Source of the DNA: Acetivibrio saccincola
GTDB lineage: Bacteria > Bacillota > Clostridia > Acetivibrionales > Acetivibrionaceae
Direction of reading: 5' to 3'
Length of the DNA stretch: 64,000 nucleotides
Assembly: GCF_002844395.1 (NCBI RefSeq)
Contig: NZ_CP025197.1
Span: 1,054,001-1,118,000, forward strand
Shown: positions 28,078 to 37,800 of the stretch, piece after piece
How positions within the stretch are numbered: the first letter of the stretch is position 1
Layout of the letters: each line of letters starts with the position of its first letter
Position numbers and translations under genes: made by a program
The notes under the pieces: generated by a model
What the model saw: the letters and a program-made list of their open reading frames with translations, nothing else
What the model was told of the DNA's origin: nothing
The model's database searches: none

Positions 28078-29217
28078 ATGAAAAGCACAGAGTTTAAAGA
28101 TCTAATTCTATTTATCACAGGTCCTACTTACATAAGACCGGAGATACGAAAAGCAGGTACTTATTGTGAATTTGGACACCGTGATAAGGTGGCAAAGGTT
28201 AAAATTGAATCAATCTTAACAAACTTAAGAAAACTAGCCGGAGTTAGTGAAGACTATGAAGTATGCCTGATTTCCGGAAGCGGTACATTTGCTATGGAAG
28301 CGTCCATCCGCTCACTGGCAAAGGATGATGAAAATATCCTCAATGTATCAGTAGGTGCTTTTGGGGATCTTTACAACAAAATTGCAGTTGCTAATAAAAG
28401 GAATGTTGATTTGTTAAAATTTAAACCAGGAAAAGCTATAGACTTAGATGTACTGGAAGAAAAGCTTAAATCCAAAAAATATGATGTTGTTACATTTACT
28501 CATAATGAGACTTCTACAGGTGTTACAAATGACATGGTGGAAGTATGTAAGCTTATACAAAAGTATGGTGCAATGACTCTTGTAGATGGTGTTAGTATCT
28601 TTGGGGGAGTGAAAGTTCCTTTTGAAGAAGCAAAACCATCAATTTATGTAACCAGCACACAAAAATGCTTAGGACTTCCTGCTGGTTTTGGAATTATTTT
28701 TGTGCACAAAGATGCATTAGAAAAGGCTAAGACAGTTGAAAACAGGGGATATGTGACAGACCTTGTATCTATAGCTGCAAGTGCTCAAAAATCCCAGACT
28801 GTAACAACTCCAAACTGTACATTAATTAACCAGATGGAAGAGCAGCTTAAATATATAGTGGAAGAAGAAGGAATTGAAAACAGGTTTAAGCGCCATGAAG
28901 AAATGCAGAAAATGGTGGCTGACTGGCTGGAGAATTCATTAAGTGATGATTTTAAATTCTTCTCACAAGAGGGCTACCGTTCAGCGGTGGTTTCTGCTAT
29001 AGAAATTCCTAAATATGTTGACAGAATGGCGATTAAGGAAAGTATGAGAGAAAGAGGCTACTTGTTTGACCCAGGCTATGGCGGATTAAATAAAAAGCTA
29101 GAAGAAAGCGGGGAAAACTTAAACATCAGGATAGGTCATATGGGAGACATAACTCCTGAAATGCTTACAAAATATTTAGAAGAGCTGGAAATTGAAATTA
29201 AAAAATTCAAACCATAA
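28078..29217 (+). CDS. Class V aminotransferase (PLP-dependent)
   Basis: About 379 residues of the class V fold of serine-pyruvate/alanine-glyoxylate and phosphoserine aminotransferases. Visible landmarks: FITGPTYIRPEIR at the N-terminus, LISGSGTFAMEASIRSL (phosphate-binding turn), THNETSTGVTND, TLVDGVSIFGGV (Asp contacting the PLP ring) and YVTSTQKCLGLPAG, where Lys is the Schiff-base lysine. RIGHMGDI at the C-terminus is the substrate-binding Arg segment. ATG 28078 is preceded by AAAGGAG; the frame is open to 28060. It is probably monocistronic with the terminator at 29363. It could make phosphoserine or glycine, which cannot be distinguished here. Confidence 0.87.
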   Translation: MKSTEFKDLILFITGPTYIRPEIRKAGTYCEFGHRDKVAKVKIESILTNLRKLAGVSEDYEVCLISGSGTFAMEASIRSLAKDDENILNVSVGAFGDLYNKIAVANKRNVDLLKFKPGKAIDLDVLEEKLKSKKYDVVTFTHNETSTGVTNDMVEVCKLIQKYGAMTLVDGVSIFGGVKVPFEEAKPSIYVTSTQKCLGLPAGFGIIFVHKDALEKAKTVENRGYVTDLVSIAASAQKSQTVTTPNCTLINQMEEQLKYIVEEEGIENRFKRHEEMQKMVADWLENSLSDDFKFFSQEGYRSAVVSAIEIPKYVDRMAIKESMRERGYLFDPGYGGLNKKLEESGENLNIRIGHMGDITPEMLTKYLEELEIEIKKFKP

Positions 29218-29299
29218 GACAAAGCAAAAACCATAAGCTAATTTAAAAAAACAATTTAAAACATAAGCTGAATTTCATTTGATAAATTTAATTTTATTT

Positions 29300-29352
29300 A
29301 ATAAATCTGGAAATAATAAATCCGGAAATAAGTCAATAAATCCGGAATAAGT
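29300..29352. repeat. Short direct repeats, about 15-20 bp
   Basis: Three near copies of AATAAATCCGGAAATA lie in a row between the aminotransferase stop and its terminator. No coding potential is seen. Confidence 0.6.
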
Positions 29353-29362
29353 CCAGTAAAAG

Positions 29363-29415
29363 AAAACGCCGGTTATGTTAAAAGCTTTTGCTAAAACAGG
29401 GCCGGTGTTTTTTTT
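29363..29415 (+). terminator. Rho-independent terminator of the aminotransferase gene
   Basis: Arms AAAACGCCGG (29363-29372) and CCGGTGTTTT (29402-29411, one G-U pair) are followed by a T8 tract. Confidence 0.8.
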
Positions 29416-29507
29416 AATTAAATAAATTAGCCTTTAAAGAAAATGAAAAAAATGATAATATAATAGTAAGCGGATATTTGGAGTGTTTTTTGTGGGGAGG
29501 AAAGAAA

Positions 29508-29561
29508 ATGAAAAGTAATAAATGCAGTATAAGCAGGTTTTTTTGTGAAATTGAAAAATAG
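29508..29561 (+). CDS. Possible 17-residue ORF with strong ribosome binding site
   Basis: ATG 29508 lies 7-8 nt behind GGGGAGGAAAG, one of the strongest ribosome binding sites in the window. It opens a frame encoding MKSNKCSISRFFCEIEK before TAG at 29559-29561. It could be a very small protein, a leader peptide or a leftover start of a lost gene. The stop overlaps the hairpin that terminates the opposing YjcZ-like gene. There is no family match to support it. Confidence 0.25.
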   Translation: MKSNKCSISRFFCEIEK

Positions 29562-29599
29562 TTTGTGGGGGAGGAATGTTTAGCCAGCCCCACAAACTA
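29559..29599 (-). terminator. Terminator of the YjcZ-like gene
   Basis: Perfect 12-bp arms TAGTTTGTGGGG / CCCCACAAACTA. Read on the minus strand they are followed by TTTTT, placing this terminator 37 nt after the stop of the small gene at 29637-29795. Confidence 0.8.
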
Positions 29600-29636
29600 G
29601 TAGCTATGTAGCTGATTGATGATTGTGTTTTAAAGT

Positions 29637-29795
29637 TTATTCGTTAGCAAAACCACCTACACCATATCCGCCACAACCAAATAGCGGAAGCAATATTATA
29701 ATAAGAATTATTATAAAGAATATTGCCAACGGTCCAGCAAATAATCCACCTGAACTTGCTGCAGCAACAGCTCCTGCTCTTTCGTCATATGACAT
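29637..29795 (-). CDS. YjcZ-like small hydrophobic protein
   Basis: 52 residues starting MSYDERAGAVAAASSGGL, with one membrane segment (PLAIFFIIILIIILLPLFG) and a Gly-rich end (CGGYGVGGFANE). This matches the layout of the YjcZ / sporulation-associated small membrane peptides of firmicutes, though the Gly-rich part is at the C-terminus rather than the N-terminus. ATG 29795 follows AAAGGAG at good distance, and a clean terminator follows the stop. The opposite-strand ORF over the same bases is a shadow. Confidence 0.75.
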   Translation of the reverse strand: MSYDERAGAVAAASSGGLFAGPLAIFFIIILIIILLPLFGCGGYGVGGFANE

Positions 29796-30067
29796 AGCAA
29801 CAACTCCTTTCAAGTGACTTATAAGTTTTATAGTATATAGTATTAAAAAGAGATAAAAAATGTTACAATTATTAAGCTGTATTTTTTAAAAATAATGTTT
29901 GCTTTCAATTATTTATTTCCAACAAGTTTATTTAAGGGGGTGAGATGGTTAATTTTGAAAACCGGGATATATAAATAAAGCAAGTTTTAATATAGCAAGT
30001 TTTGCTTATAAGCTTGTTTTATGAAATTCAACCAGAAAAAAGAATTTAAAGGGGAGAGTGAATTTTA

Positions 30068-32914
30068 ATGGTAAAAAAGTTTAGAAGGCAAGCAAAAGTC
30101 CAGATTTTCCTTTTGGTTTTTTGCTTGTTGGCCTCTATAATGGCGTCACCGCTAGCAGTATATTCCATTCCTATTGATCCGGAGTATAACTTTGCGGCGG
30201 GTTTACAAATGGTTCTGTACTTCTACAATGCTAACATGTGTGGACCGGTAACAGGGGACAGATTGCCCTGGAGAGGACATTGTCATATGGAAGACGCAGA
30301 AGTGCCTCTAATTCCTATGACAGAAGATTATTGGGGTACAAATATGTCTCAGGAATTTATTGATAAATACAGGGACATATTAGACCCGGATGGAGACGGT
30401 ACCATTGATTTAAGTGGAGGGTACCACGACGCAGGAGACCACGTTAAGTTTGGACTGCCAGGATCATTTTCAGGTTCTACAGTGGGATGGGGATTTTATG
30501 AGTTCAGGGATGCTTTTGAAGCTACAGGCACAGCTGAACATGCAAAGGAAGTATTAAGATGGTTTAACGATTATTACCTTAAAGTTACCTACAGGGATGA
30601 AAATGGTGATGTAATAGCTTATTGTTATCAAGTGGGAGAAGGTAATATAGACCATAACTTCTGGAATCCTCCGGAGCTGCAGCACTCAAAGGTTTTATTG
30701 GATTTTTCAAGACCTGCATACTTTGCTACAGCTGAGACACCGGCTAGTGACCAGGCAGCAGGTGCAGCAGCTTCCCTTGCAATAAACTATCTGAACTTTA
30801 AAGATGAAGATCCGGAGTATGCTGAAGAGTGCTTGGACACTGCAATAGCCCTTTATGATTTTGCTGTAAAATATAGAGGGCTTGGATATGACGGAGGTTT
30901 CTATACATCATCCTACGACTATGATGAAATGGCTTGGGCTGCTGTATGGCTACACATTGCAACCGGTGATTGGGATTATATTGAGGACATAGTAAAAACA
31001 GATGATGAAGGTTTTTACACTGGATATTTCCAAAGAATTATTGCACACCCAGGTGACAGATGGCAAAACATATGGGTACACTGTTGGGATACAGTTTGGG
31101 GCGGGGTTTTTGCAAAACTTGCTCCTATAACAAACACTGAAAGAGATTGGTATATTTTCAGATGGAATCTTGAATATTGGTCAGGAATACCCCATGAAGA
31201 TCCTTCAGATACTACTTTCTTAGCTCAGAGCCCATCCGGCTACAGTGTGGTTAATGCTTATGGTTCTGCAAGGTACAACACAGCAGCACAGCTTTGTGCA
31301 CTGGTTTATTCAAAAGAGACCGGGGACATGAGGTTTGCAGAGTGGTCAAAAGGACAAATGGAATACATAATGGGTAATAACCCTCTAAACAGAAGCTATA
31401 TTGTGGGATATGGCGAAAACCACGCAAAGCATCCTCACCACCGTGCCGCTCATGGTTCCAGAACATTTAGTATGCTTGACCCGGAAGAACACCGCTTTAC
31501 ACTTTGGGGAGCTTTAGTGGGCGGACCTGACTTAGATGACTACCATGTGGATGAAACTACAGACTACGTATATAATGAGGTGGCTGTGGATTTTAACGCT
31601 GCAATTGTAGGAGCGATGGCGGGACTGTATACCTATTATGGTGAAGGACATTATCCTTTGGAGAATTTCCCACCGGAGCCTGATCCTGTTGTAGAGTTCT
31701 ACTCAGAGGCAAAAGTGGAGCAGGAAAACAAAGAAAGAACACAGGTAACATTAAAATTGAACAATTATTCTGCTTATCCTCCAAGATTTGAAACAGAATT
31801 TAAAATGCGTTATTACTTTAACATTTCAGAGTTAATTGCTGCAGGACAGTCTATAGATGATGTTACCATAGAGGTATATTATGACGAAAACAAAGCCGGT
31901 TACGATGGACCTGCTGAATATAAGGGGCCATTTAAGTATGATGACGGAGGCACATATTACGTAGAAATTGACTGGACCGGACGTATTATATATGGTAAGC
32001 GTGAAGTACAATTTGCAATAATAGCTGCACAGGATTCAAACTACAATAGCAACTGGGATCCAACAAATGACTACAGTAGGGATGGATTGAATTTTGATGA
32101 CTTTGTTATTACAGAAAAAGTTCCTCTTTATATAGGTGATGAGTTGGTATTTGGTGAAGAGCCTGAACCTGCTGTAGTTGATCCGACACCAACATCTGAT
32201 CCGGATGATCCGGGAACTACACCATCAGATTCTTATTCATTAGAAGTTGAATACAAGAGTGGCTTAACAATAAGTGAAACCAACGATATCAGGGCAGCAA
32301 TAAATATAAAGAATACCGGAAAAACACCTGTCAATCTTTCAGATCTTGTGGTACGTTACTGGTACACAAGAGATGGGGATCAGGAACAGAGATTTTCATC
32401 ACCTTATGCCCATGTTGGAAGCAGCAATGTAAAAGGTGTAATAAAGACAATTGACGAGCCTGTAGAGCTGGCAGATACCTATTTAGAAATAAGCTTTACA
32501 GAGGATGCAGGTGTACTGGGTGCCGGTTCACAAACAGGTGAAATACAATTTAGTATAGAAAAAGTAGACTACGAAAAATATGATCAGTCAAATGACTATT
32601 CTTATTTAGAAGCAAAAGAATTTACAGAGAATCCGAACATCACAGTATATGTAAAATCAAAATTGGTATATGGAAATGAACCGGTTGAGGTTCCGGGAGG
32701 AGACATAATTTATGGTGATTTAAATGAAGACGGTATGATAGATTCAGTTGATGCAGCATTGCTTTCAAGGTATATACTAGAAATATCAGATGGTTTTCCG
32801 GCGCCTTTGGAAAGTGCAGATTTAAACGGGGATGGTGTAGTAGACTCCATTGATGCAGTAATTTTAGGTAGATATGTGTTGGAGATAATTACTTCATTCC
32901 CTGTAAACAAATGA
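30068..32914 (+). CDS. Cellulosomal GH9 cellulase (GH9-CBM3c-CBM3b-dockerin)
   Basis: 948-residue secreted cellulase. Signal peptide about 1-35 (IFLLVFCLLASIMASPLAVYS). GH9 (alpha/alpha)6 domain about 38-530 with LSGGYHDAGDHVKFGLP (catalytic-base Asp pair), HPHHRAAHGSRTF and YNEVAVDFNAAIVGA (the acid Glu). CBM3c about 540-700 (VVEFYSEAKVEQENK) typically feeds the cellulose chain to the GH9 cleft. A second CBM3 follows at about 722-865 (YSLEVEYKSGLTISETN). The type I dockerin at about 880-945 has loops GDLNEDGMIDSVDAALLSRY and ADLNGDGVVDSIDAVILGRY. ATG 30068 follows GGGGAG. The architecture is that of processive clostridial endoglucanases. Monocistronic, ending at the terminator at 32922. Confidence 0.95.
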   Translation: MVKKFRRQAKVQIFLLVFCLLASIMASPLAVYSIPIDPEYNFAAGLQMVLYFYNANMCGPVTGDRLPWRGHCHMEDAEVPLIPMTEDYWGTNMSQEFIDKYRDILDPDGDGTIDLSGGYHDAGDHVKFGLPGSFSGSTVGWGFYEFRDAFEATGTAEHAKEVLRWFNDYYLKVTYRDENGDVIAYCYQVGEGNIDHNFWNPPELQHSKVLLDFSRPAYFATAETPASDQAAGAAASLAINYLNFKDEDPEYAEECLDTAIALYDFAVKYRGLGYDGGFYTSSYDYDEMAWAAVWLHIATGDWDYIEDIVKTDDEGFYTGYFQRIIAHPGDRWQNIWVHCWDTVWGGVFAKLAPITNTERDWYIFRWNLEYWSGIPHEDPSDTTFLAQSPSGYSVVNAYGSARYNTAAQLCALVYSKETGDMRFAEWSKGQMEYIMGNNPLNRSYIVGYGENHAKHPHHRAAHGSRTFSMLDPEEHRFTLWGALVGGPDLDDYHVDETTDYVYNEVAVDFNAAIVGAMAGLYTYYGEGHYPLENFPPEPDPVVEFYSEAKVEQENKERTQVTLKLNNYSAYPPRFETEFKMRYYFNISELIAAGQSIDDVTIEVYYDENKAGYDGPAEYKGPFKYDDGGTYYVEIDWTGRIIYGKREVQFAIIAAQDSNYNSNWDPTNDYSRDGLNFDDFVITEKVPLYIGDELVFGEEPEPAVVDPTPTSDPDDPGTTPSDSYSLEVEYKSGLTISETNDIRAAINIKNTGKTPVNLSDLVVRYWYTRDGDQEQRFSSPYAHVGSSNVKGVIKTIDEPVELADTYLEISFTEDAGVLGAGSQTGEIQFSIEKVDYEKYDQSNDYSYLEAKEFTENPNITVYVKSKLVYGNEPVEVPGGDIIYGDLNEDGMIDSVDAALLSRYILEISDGFPAPLESADLNGDGVVDSIDAVILGRYVLEIITSFPVNK

Positions 32915-32921
32915 TTTAAGT

Positions 32922-32966
32922 AAAAAAGGCTGCTGTGCCAATGAGACGGTACAGCAGCCTTTTTTT
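32922..32966 (+). terminator. Rho-independent terminator of the cellulase gene
   Basis: Arms AAAAAAGGCTGCTGT and ACAGCAGCCTTTTTT around a 15-nt loop, followed by T residues, directly after the stop codon. Confidence 0.92.
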
Positions 32967-33005
32967 AATCAAAAACTTAGCATTTCTTAGCTTCAATTTG
33001 CGTTT

Positions 33006-33028
33006 TTCCTCATAGGTACTGTAAAAAC
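33006..33028. repeat. Orphan, decayed CRISPR repeat left of the insertion sequence
   Basis: 23 nt identical to the 3' part of the array repeat (TTCCTCATAGG...GTAAAAAC). It is preceded by TTCAATT (32992-32998), the 5' part of the repeat, with about 7 extra bases between. It lies 1.8 kb from the intact array, across the insertion sequence, so the array once extended this far. Confidence 0.8.
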
Positions 33029-33049
33029 TGTCAGTGGTAAAATTTAATT

Positions 33050-34797
33050 GGTTCTTTCCAGGGTTAATTGAATTAAATGACAATATATGATAAAATAAAT
33101 GAAAATTAAACAAAAGAAAAGAGGATTATATTCCATGGATGAATTTATTAAACAATTAGACCCAAACTTAGACTATATTAGTCATGAAATAAAAGATGGC
33201 AAATGCTATATAACAGTAACTTCCAATCGAAAAGAAGTAACATGCCCATTTTGTGGCTGGCCATCATCCAGAATACATTCCACATATAACAGAACCTTTC
33301 AGGACCTTCCAGTACAAGGTAATAAGGTATTTATTATTATACGTAACAGAAAATTTTTTTGTGATAATTCTGATTGTAATCATACTACCTTTGCAGAAAG
33401 GTTTGATTTTATCTCCTATAAAGCGAAGAAAACCCGCCGTCTTGAGGATGAAATTGTGCGACTATCAATAAATTGCAGTTCCATTACAGCATCAAAAATA
33501 CTAAAGGAAAATGTTGTGGATATTGGTAAAAGTACAGTTTGTAATCTTTTAAAAAAAAGAAACACCGGTAATTGATAAAAAGACTATAACAGCTGTTTGT
33601 ATTGATGATTTTGCTATTAAAAAGCGTAGAAGCTATGGAACAATTATGGTAGACATTTGCACACCCGGAAGCTTTACAAATAAGTGACCGTTTTCATTTG
33701 CTAAAGAATTTGACTTCCTATGTAACAGAGTATCTAAAAAAGAGATTAAAACCGCAAGTTTCAATACAATCTGTCAGTCAGGAAATTAAAGAGGTAGAAA
33801 CAATAAAACAGGCGAATGAGAACAGAAAACTCACATTGAAAGAAAAATATGAAAAGATAAAACAACTTTCATTAGAAGGAAGATGTAAGACAGAAATTTG
33901 CCGAAGCTTAAATATGGATATACGAGCTTATGATAAATTAATAGCAATGACCCCTGAAGAAAGGGAAAAGTTGTTCCAGACAAAAAATATGATCATACAT
34001 GAAGAAAAAGTAAAGCAAAAAATGGAACGTATAAATGAGGTGCGGGAGTTAAAGAGAATAGGTTTGAGTAATATAGAGATATCCAGACGTACCGGACTTG
34101 ATAGAAAAACAGTTAGAAGATATCTTGATGAAAACTTTAATCCGGTTCATGCTTCCTATGGCAAAAAGAGAAATGGGAAACTGACACCATATATAAAAAC
34201 GATTGACGAATACCTTGAGAGAGGAATGATGGGTTCATATATTGTGGAAAAGATACATGAAATGGGATATGATGGTTCGTCATCAACTGTGCGGCATTAT
34301 ATGACAGACTGGAAGAAACGGAGAAAAAAATATTACGATAGAAGTAGAGAAGATGGGACAAAAACAGAAATAATAAAAAGAGAAAATATATTTAAGCTAT
34401 TGTACCACCCAATAGAAAAAGTAAAAATAATCAGTGAGAAACAATTTGAAATGATATGCAAAGAATATCCGTTTTTTGAAAAAATATATAAAATAACATG
34501 GGAATTTAAGGATATGCTAACTAATAAAAATATTGAAGCCTTCGATAAATGGATAGAGCGGGCTAAAAATCTAAACATACCGGAAATAAACAGTTTTATG
34601 AATGGAGTTGAACGAGATATGGAGGCTGTAAGGAATGCGATAAAATATGAATATAGTAATGGGCTTGTAGAAGGGTGTATTAATAAACTAAAGGTAATAA
34701 AACGAATTATGTATGGCCGTTGTAGTTTTGAGACATTAAAAACCAAAATTCTCCAGCTTGAAAAAATGAGGTTATTCAACTAACTATGGAAAGAACC
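33050..34797 (+). mobile_element. Decayed ISL3-family-like insertion sequence
   Basis: Bounded by 11-bp perfect terminal inverted repeats GGTTCTTTCCA (33050-33060) and TGGAAAGAACC (34787-34797). AATT flanks each end, giving 15 matching bases if counted. The element carries one disrupted transposase gene on the plus strand. No clear 8-bp target duplication is visible; only AATT is shared by both flanks. It is inserted at the leader-distal end of the CRISPR array, between an orphan repeat and the first intact repeat. Confidence 0.85.
33135..34783 (+). pseudogene. ISL3-type transposase, frameshifted and internally deleted
   Basis: The N-terminal part (33135-33575) has the zinc-finger CPFCGWPSSRIHSTYNRT...CDNSDCNH and a helix-turn-helix typical of ISL3 transposases. 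The frame breaks at an A8 run (33551-33558). The protein then continues in another frame as TPVIDKKTITAVCIDDFAIKK, the first catalytic Asp region. Near 33655 a further shift and an apparent deletion of some 40-50 codons lead into HPEALQISDRFHLLKNL. The C-terminal part (33698-34783) contains a helix-turn-helix and the final catalytic Glu segment YSNGLVEGCINKLKVIKRIM. Two lesions make an active enzyme unlikely. Confidence 0.85.
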
Positions 34798-34862
34798 AAT
34801 TATTATTGACAACAACAGTAAAAACATATTGTCTATTTGTTTTCTTTCTACCTGACATCTAG

Positions 34863-37800
34863 GTTTCAATTCCTCATAGGTACTGTAAAAACAGCTGTGT
34901 TTATCGAGCGGTTACGGCAGACAGCGCCAGTTTCAATTCCTCATAGGTACTGTAAAAACTTATATAATATTGAGGTAGTCTTGCAAGTTATTGAAGTTTC
35001 AATTCCTCATAGGTACTGTAAAAACGTTATCCGATTGTTAACCTATTTGTCAATTTGGGTGTTTCAATTCCTCATAGGTACTGTAAAAACGGAAGGAGGA
35101 AAAACATGATTAATTTAGCTGAACAAGTTTCAATTCCTCATAGGTACTGTAAAAACAAATCACCCTATATGGTGAAATATTATCCCGCAGGCGTTTCAAT
35201 TCCTCATAGGTACTGTAAAAACGGGGGGGATATGGCTACTTCCCCCCACTTTTATATATGTTTCAATTCCTCATAGGTACTGTAAAAACTGTAGGTGCTG
35301 CAAACGTTGGAGGTTTTTGTGGTTGTTTCAATTCCTCATAGGTACTGTAAAAACACTCTTGGTTTAATTAAGGTTCCGTCATCATAGGTAAGTTTCAATT
35401 CCTCATAGGTACTGTAAAAACTGGATGAAGTCCAAAATTGGTTTAATTCATTGGCGTCGTTTCAATTCCTCATAGGTACTGTAAAAACATTCGTCCCTGT
35501 GTTATAATTCAGAACGATGTAGGAAAGTTTCAATTCCTCATAGGTACTGTAAAAACAGATGCCATAAAAATAATCACAGCTTGGGCAACAAAGTTTCAAT
35601 TCCTCATAGGTACTGTAAAAACGATTAATAAACTTACCACGAATACCAATGTTAAAATGTTTCAATTCCTCATAGGTACTGTAAAAACTCCTATTGTCTC
35701 CCTCTTATAATACCAGGCAATCTTTGTTTCAATTCCTCATAGGTACTGTAAAAACGATGTTGAAAAGCTTGCCCTCCATTGGGCAGGCATTGAGTTTCAA
35801 TTCCTCATAGGTACTGTAAAAACTCATGACAAGTGGCAGTACCAGTTCGGCCAACTCATGTTTCAATTCCTCATAGGTACTGTAAAAACGGGTTTTTAAA
35901 TGAAAATTAAATTTAGAGTATGGGAGTTTCAATTCCTCATAGGTACTGTAAAAACTCAGATAGGAAACACAGTGTTGGAGGTGTAAGTGTGGGTTTCAAT
36001 TCCTCATAGGTACTGTAAAAACAATATATAAAATAGGCGAAAGTGAGTTGGCAGAGATAAGTTTCAATTCCTCATAGGTACTGTAAAAACTGTTAACGGA
36101 ACAGTTATCACTAAGACAACAAAAACGTTTCAATTCCTCATAGGTACTGTAAAAACAATTAAGGAATTTAAAAAAAAAATAAGGAGGTATACAGTTTCAA
36201 TTCCTCATAGGTACTGTAAAAACTAAAAGGCAGACAAATTAAAAATCAGATTTTAACTCGTTTCAATTCCTCATAGGTACTGTAAAAACTGGGTTCTATT
36301 GAGGCGAGGAAACTTATTAGGGAAATGTTTCAATTCCTCATAGGTACTGTAAAAACTTGATCCCGTTACATTTTCACCTGTGTTTCTGTCATGTTTCAAT
36401 TCCTCATAGGTACTGTAAAAACGTTAAATCTATCATATTAAAACCTCCATAATTAAAGAGTTTCAATTCCTCATAGGTACTGTAAAAACTTATGCAAGGC
36501 TAAGAATTACAATTGATACTTTGGTGTTTCAATTCCTCATAGGTACTGTAAAAACCATGGAGCATACTGCAGATGTCTTGAAAAATGCTGAGTTTCAATT
36601 CCTCATAGGTACTGTAAAAACACGGTTTACGCATACTCAGCGATATTCAGGGTTACGGGTTTCAATTCCTCATAGGTACTGTAAAAACGCCAACACTTTT
36701 AAAACCCGGTGCCGAAAAAATTTGTTTCAATTCCTCATAGGTACTGTAAAAACTCCGGCGCCATTTTCGTCTTGCGGGCGTCTTCTGGAGTTTCAATTCC
36801 TCATAGGTACTGTAAAAACGATTATGTTGACCTACGAGGATTTGGCTGATATTTAGTTTCAATTCCTCATAGGTACTGTAAAAACTGGATATAGCAATAA
36901 ATGTTAATGTTGGAATGTTGGTTTCAATTCCTCATAGGTACTGTAAAAACCGTTTTTTCTCAGTTAATATTCTGTTAGCTTCACTTAGTTTCAATTCCTC
37001 ATAGGTACTGTAAAAACCGGTTAAGATGCCATTTTTGGCACTCAAATGGTATGTTGTTTCAATTCCTCATAGGTACTGTAAAAACTAGAAAACGATTAAA
37101 TACAAAGGGGTGAGGCGATGAAGTTTCAATTCCTCATAGGTACTGTAAAAACTTTAAGTGTATAGATTTGACTTTACCAACAGAAGTGGAGTTTCAATTC
37201 CTCATAGGTACTGTAAAAACTTAGTATAGTGCTATATGCATTATACCTATTGTTTGGGTTTCAATTCCTCATAGGTACTGTAAAAACGTTTTTGTCTTTG
37301 TTGCCAGAACTTCCTGGATTTTCTGTTTCAATTCCTCATAGGTACTGTAAAAACGATGGTTGGAAATATCGGTGGGCGTACTGCTGTTGCGTTTCAATTC
37401 CTCATAGGTACTGTAAAAACCCATTTGCGTCTCTGACCACAGGCCGTATAAGGGAGGCGTTTCAATTCCTCATAGGTACTGTAAAAACACCTCCTTATAT
37501 TTACTTTTTATTTTTATATGTAAGTTTCAATTCCTCATAGGTACTGTAAAAACTTTCCTTGAACCCGAAGGCCTTCCTGAACCACAGGAGTTTCAATTCC
37601 TCATAGGTACTGTAAAAACGAAAGGGAGAACTCTTTCATAGCCTTACCGAATGGAAGTTTCAATTCCTCATAGGTACTGTAAAAACTAATATAATGGTAA
37701 TTAGTCGGTCTGGTATAATTGCAGTTTCAATTCCTCATAGGTACTGTAAAAACGCGGATATTTTCGGGAAAGATGCGGTGTTTGTGGAGATTGTTTCAAT

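Noticed and set aside
29623-29817. Plus-strand 64-codon ORF
   Set aside because: It is the shadow of the minus-strand YjcZ-like gene, which has the ribosome binding site, membrane segment and terminator.
33551-33558. Programmed slippage at the A8 run to make a full transposase
   Set aside because: A further shift and an internal deletion near 33655 would still inactivate the protein, so decay is the simpler reading.
33042-34805. Target-site duplication of the insertion sequence
   Set aside because: Only AATT, itself palindromic, is shared by both flanks. The 8-bp duplication expected for the family is not visible.
34798-34862. A leader for the array at its left end
   Set aside because: The handle ATTGAAAC and the position of cas2 place the leader at the right end. 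This side carries degenerate repeat remnants, as expected for the old end.
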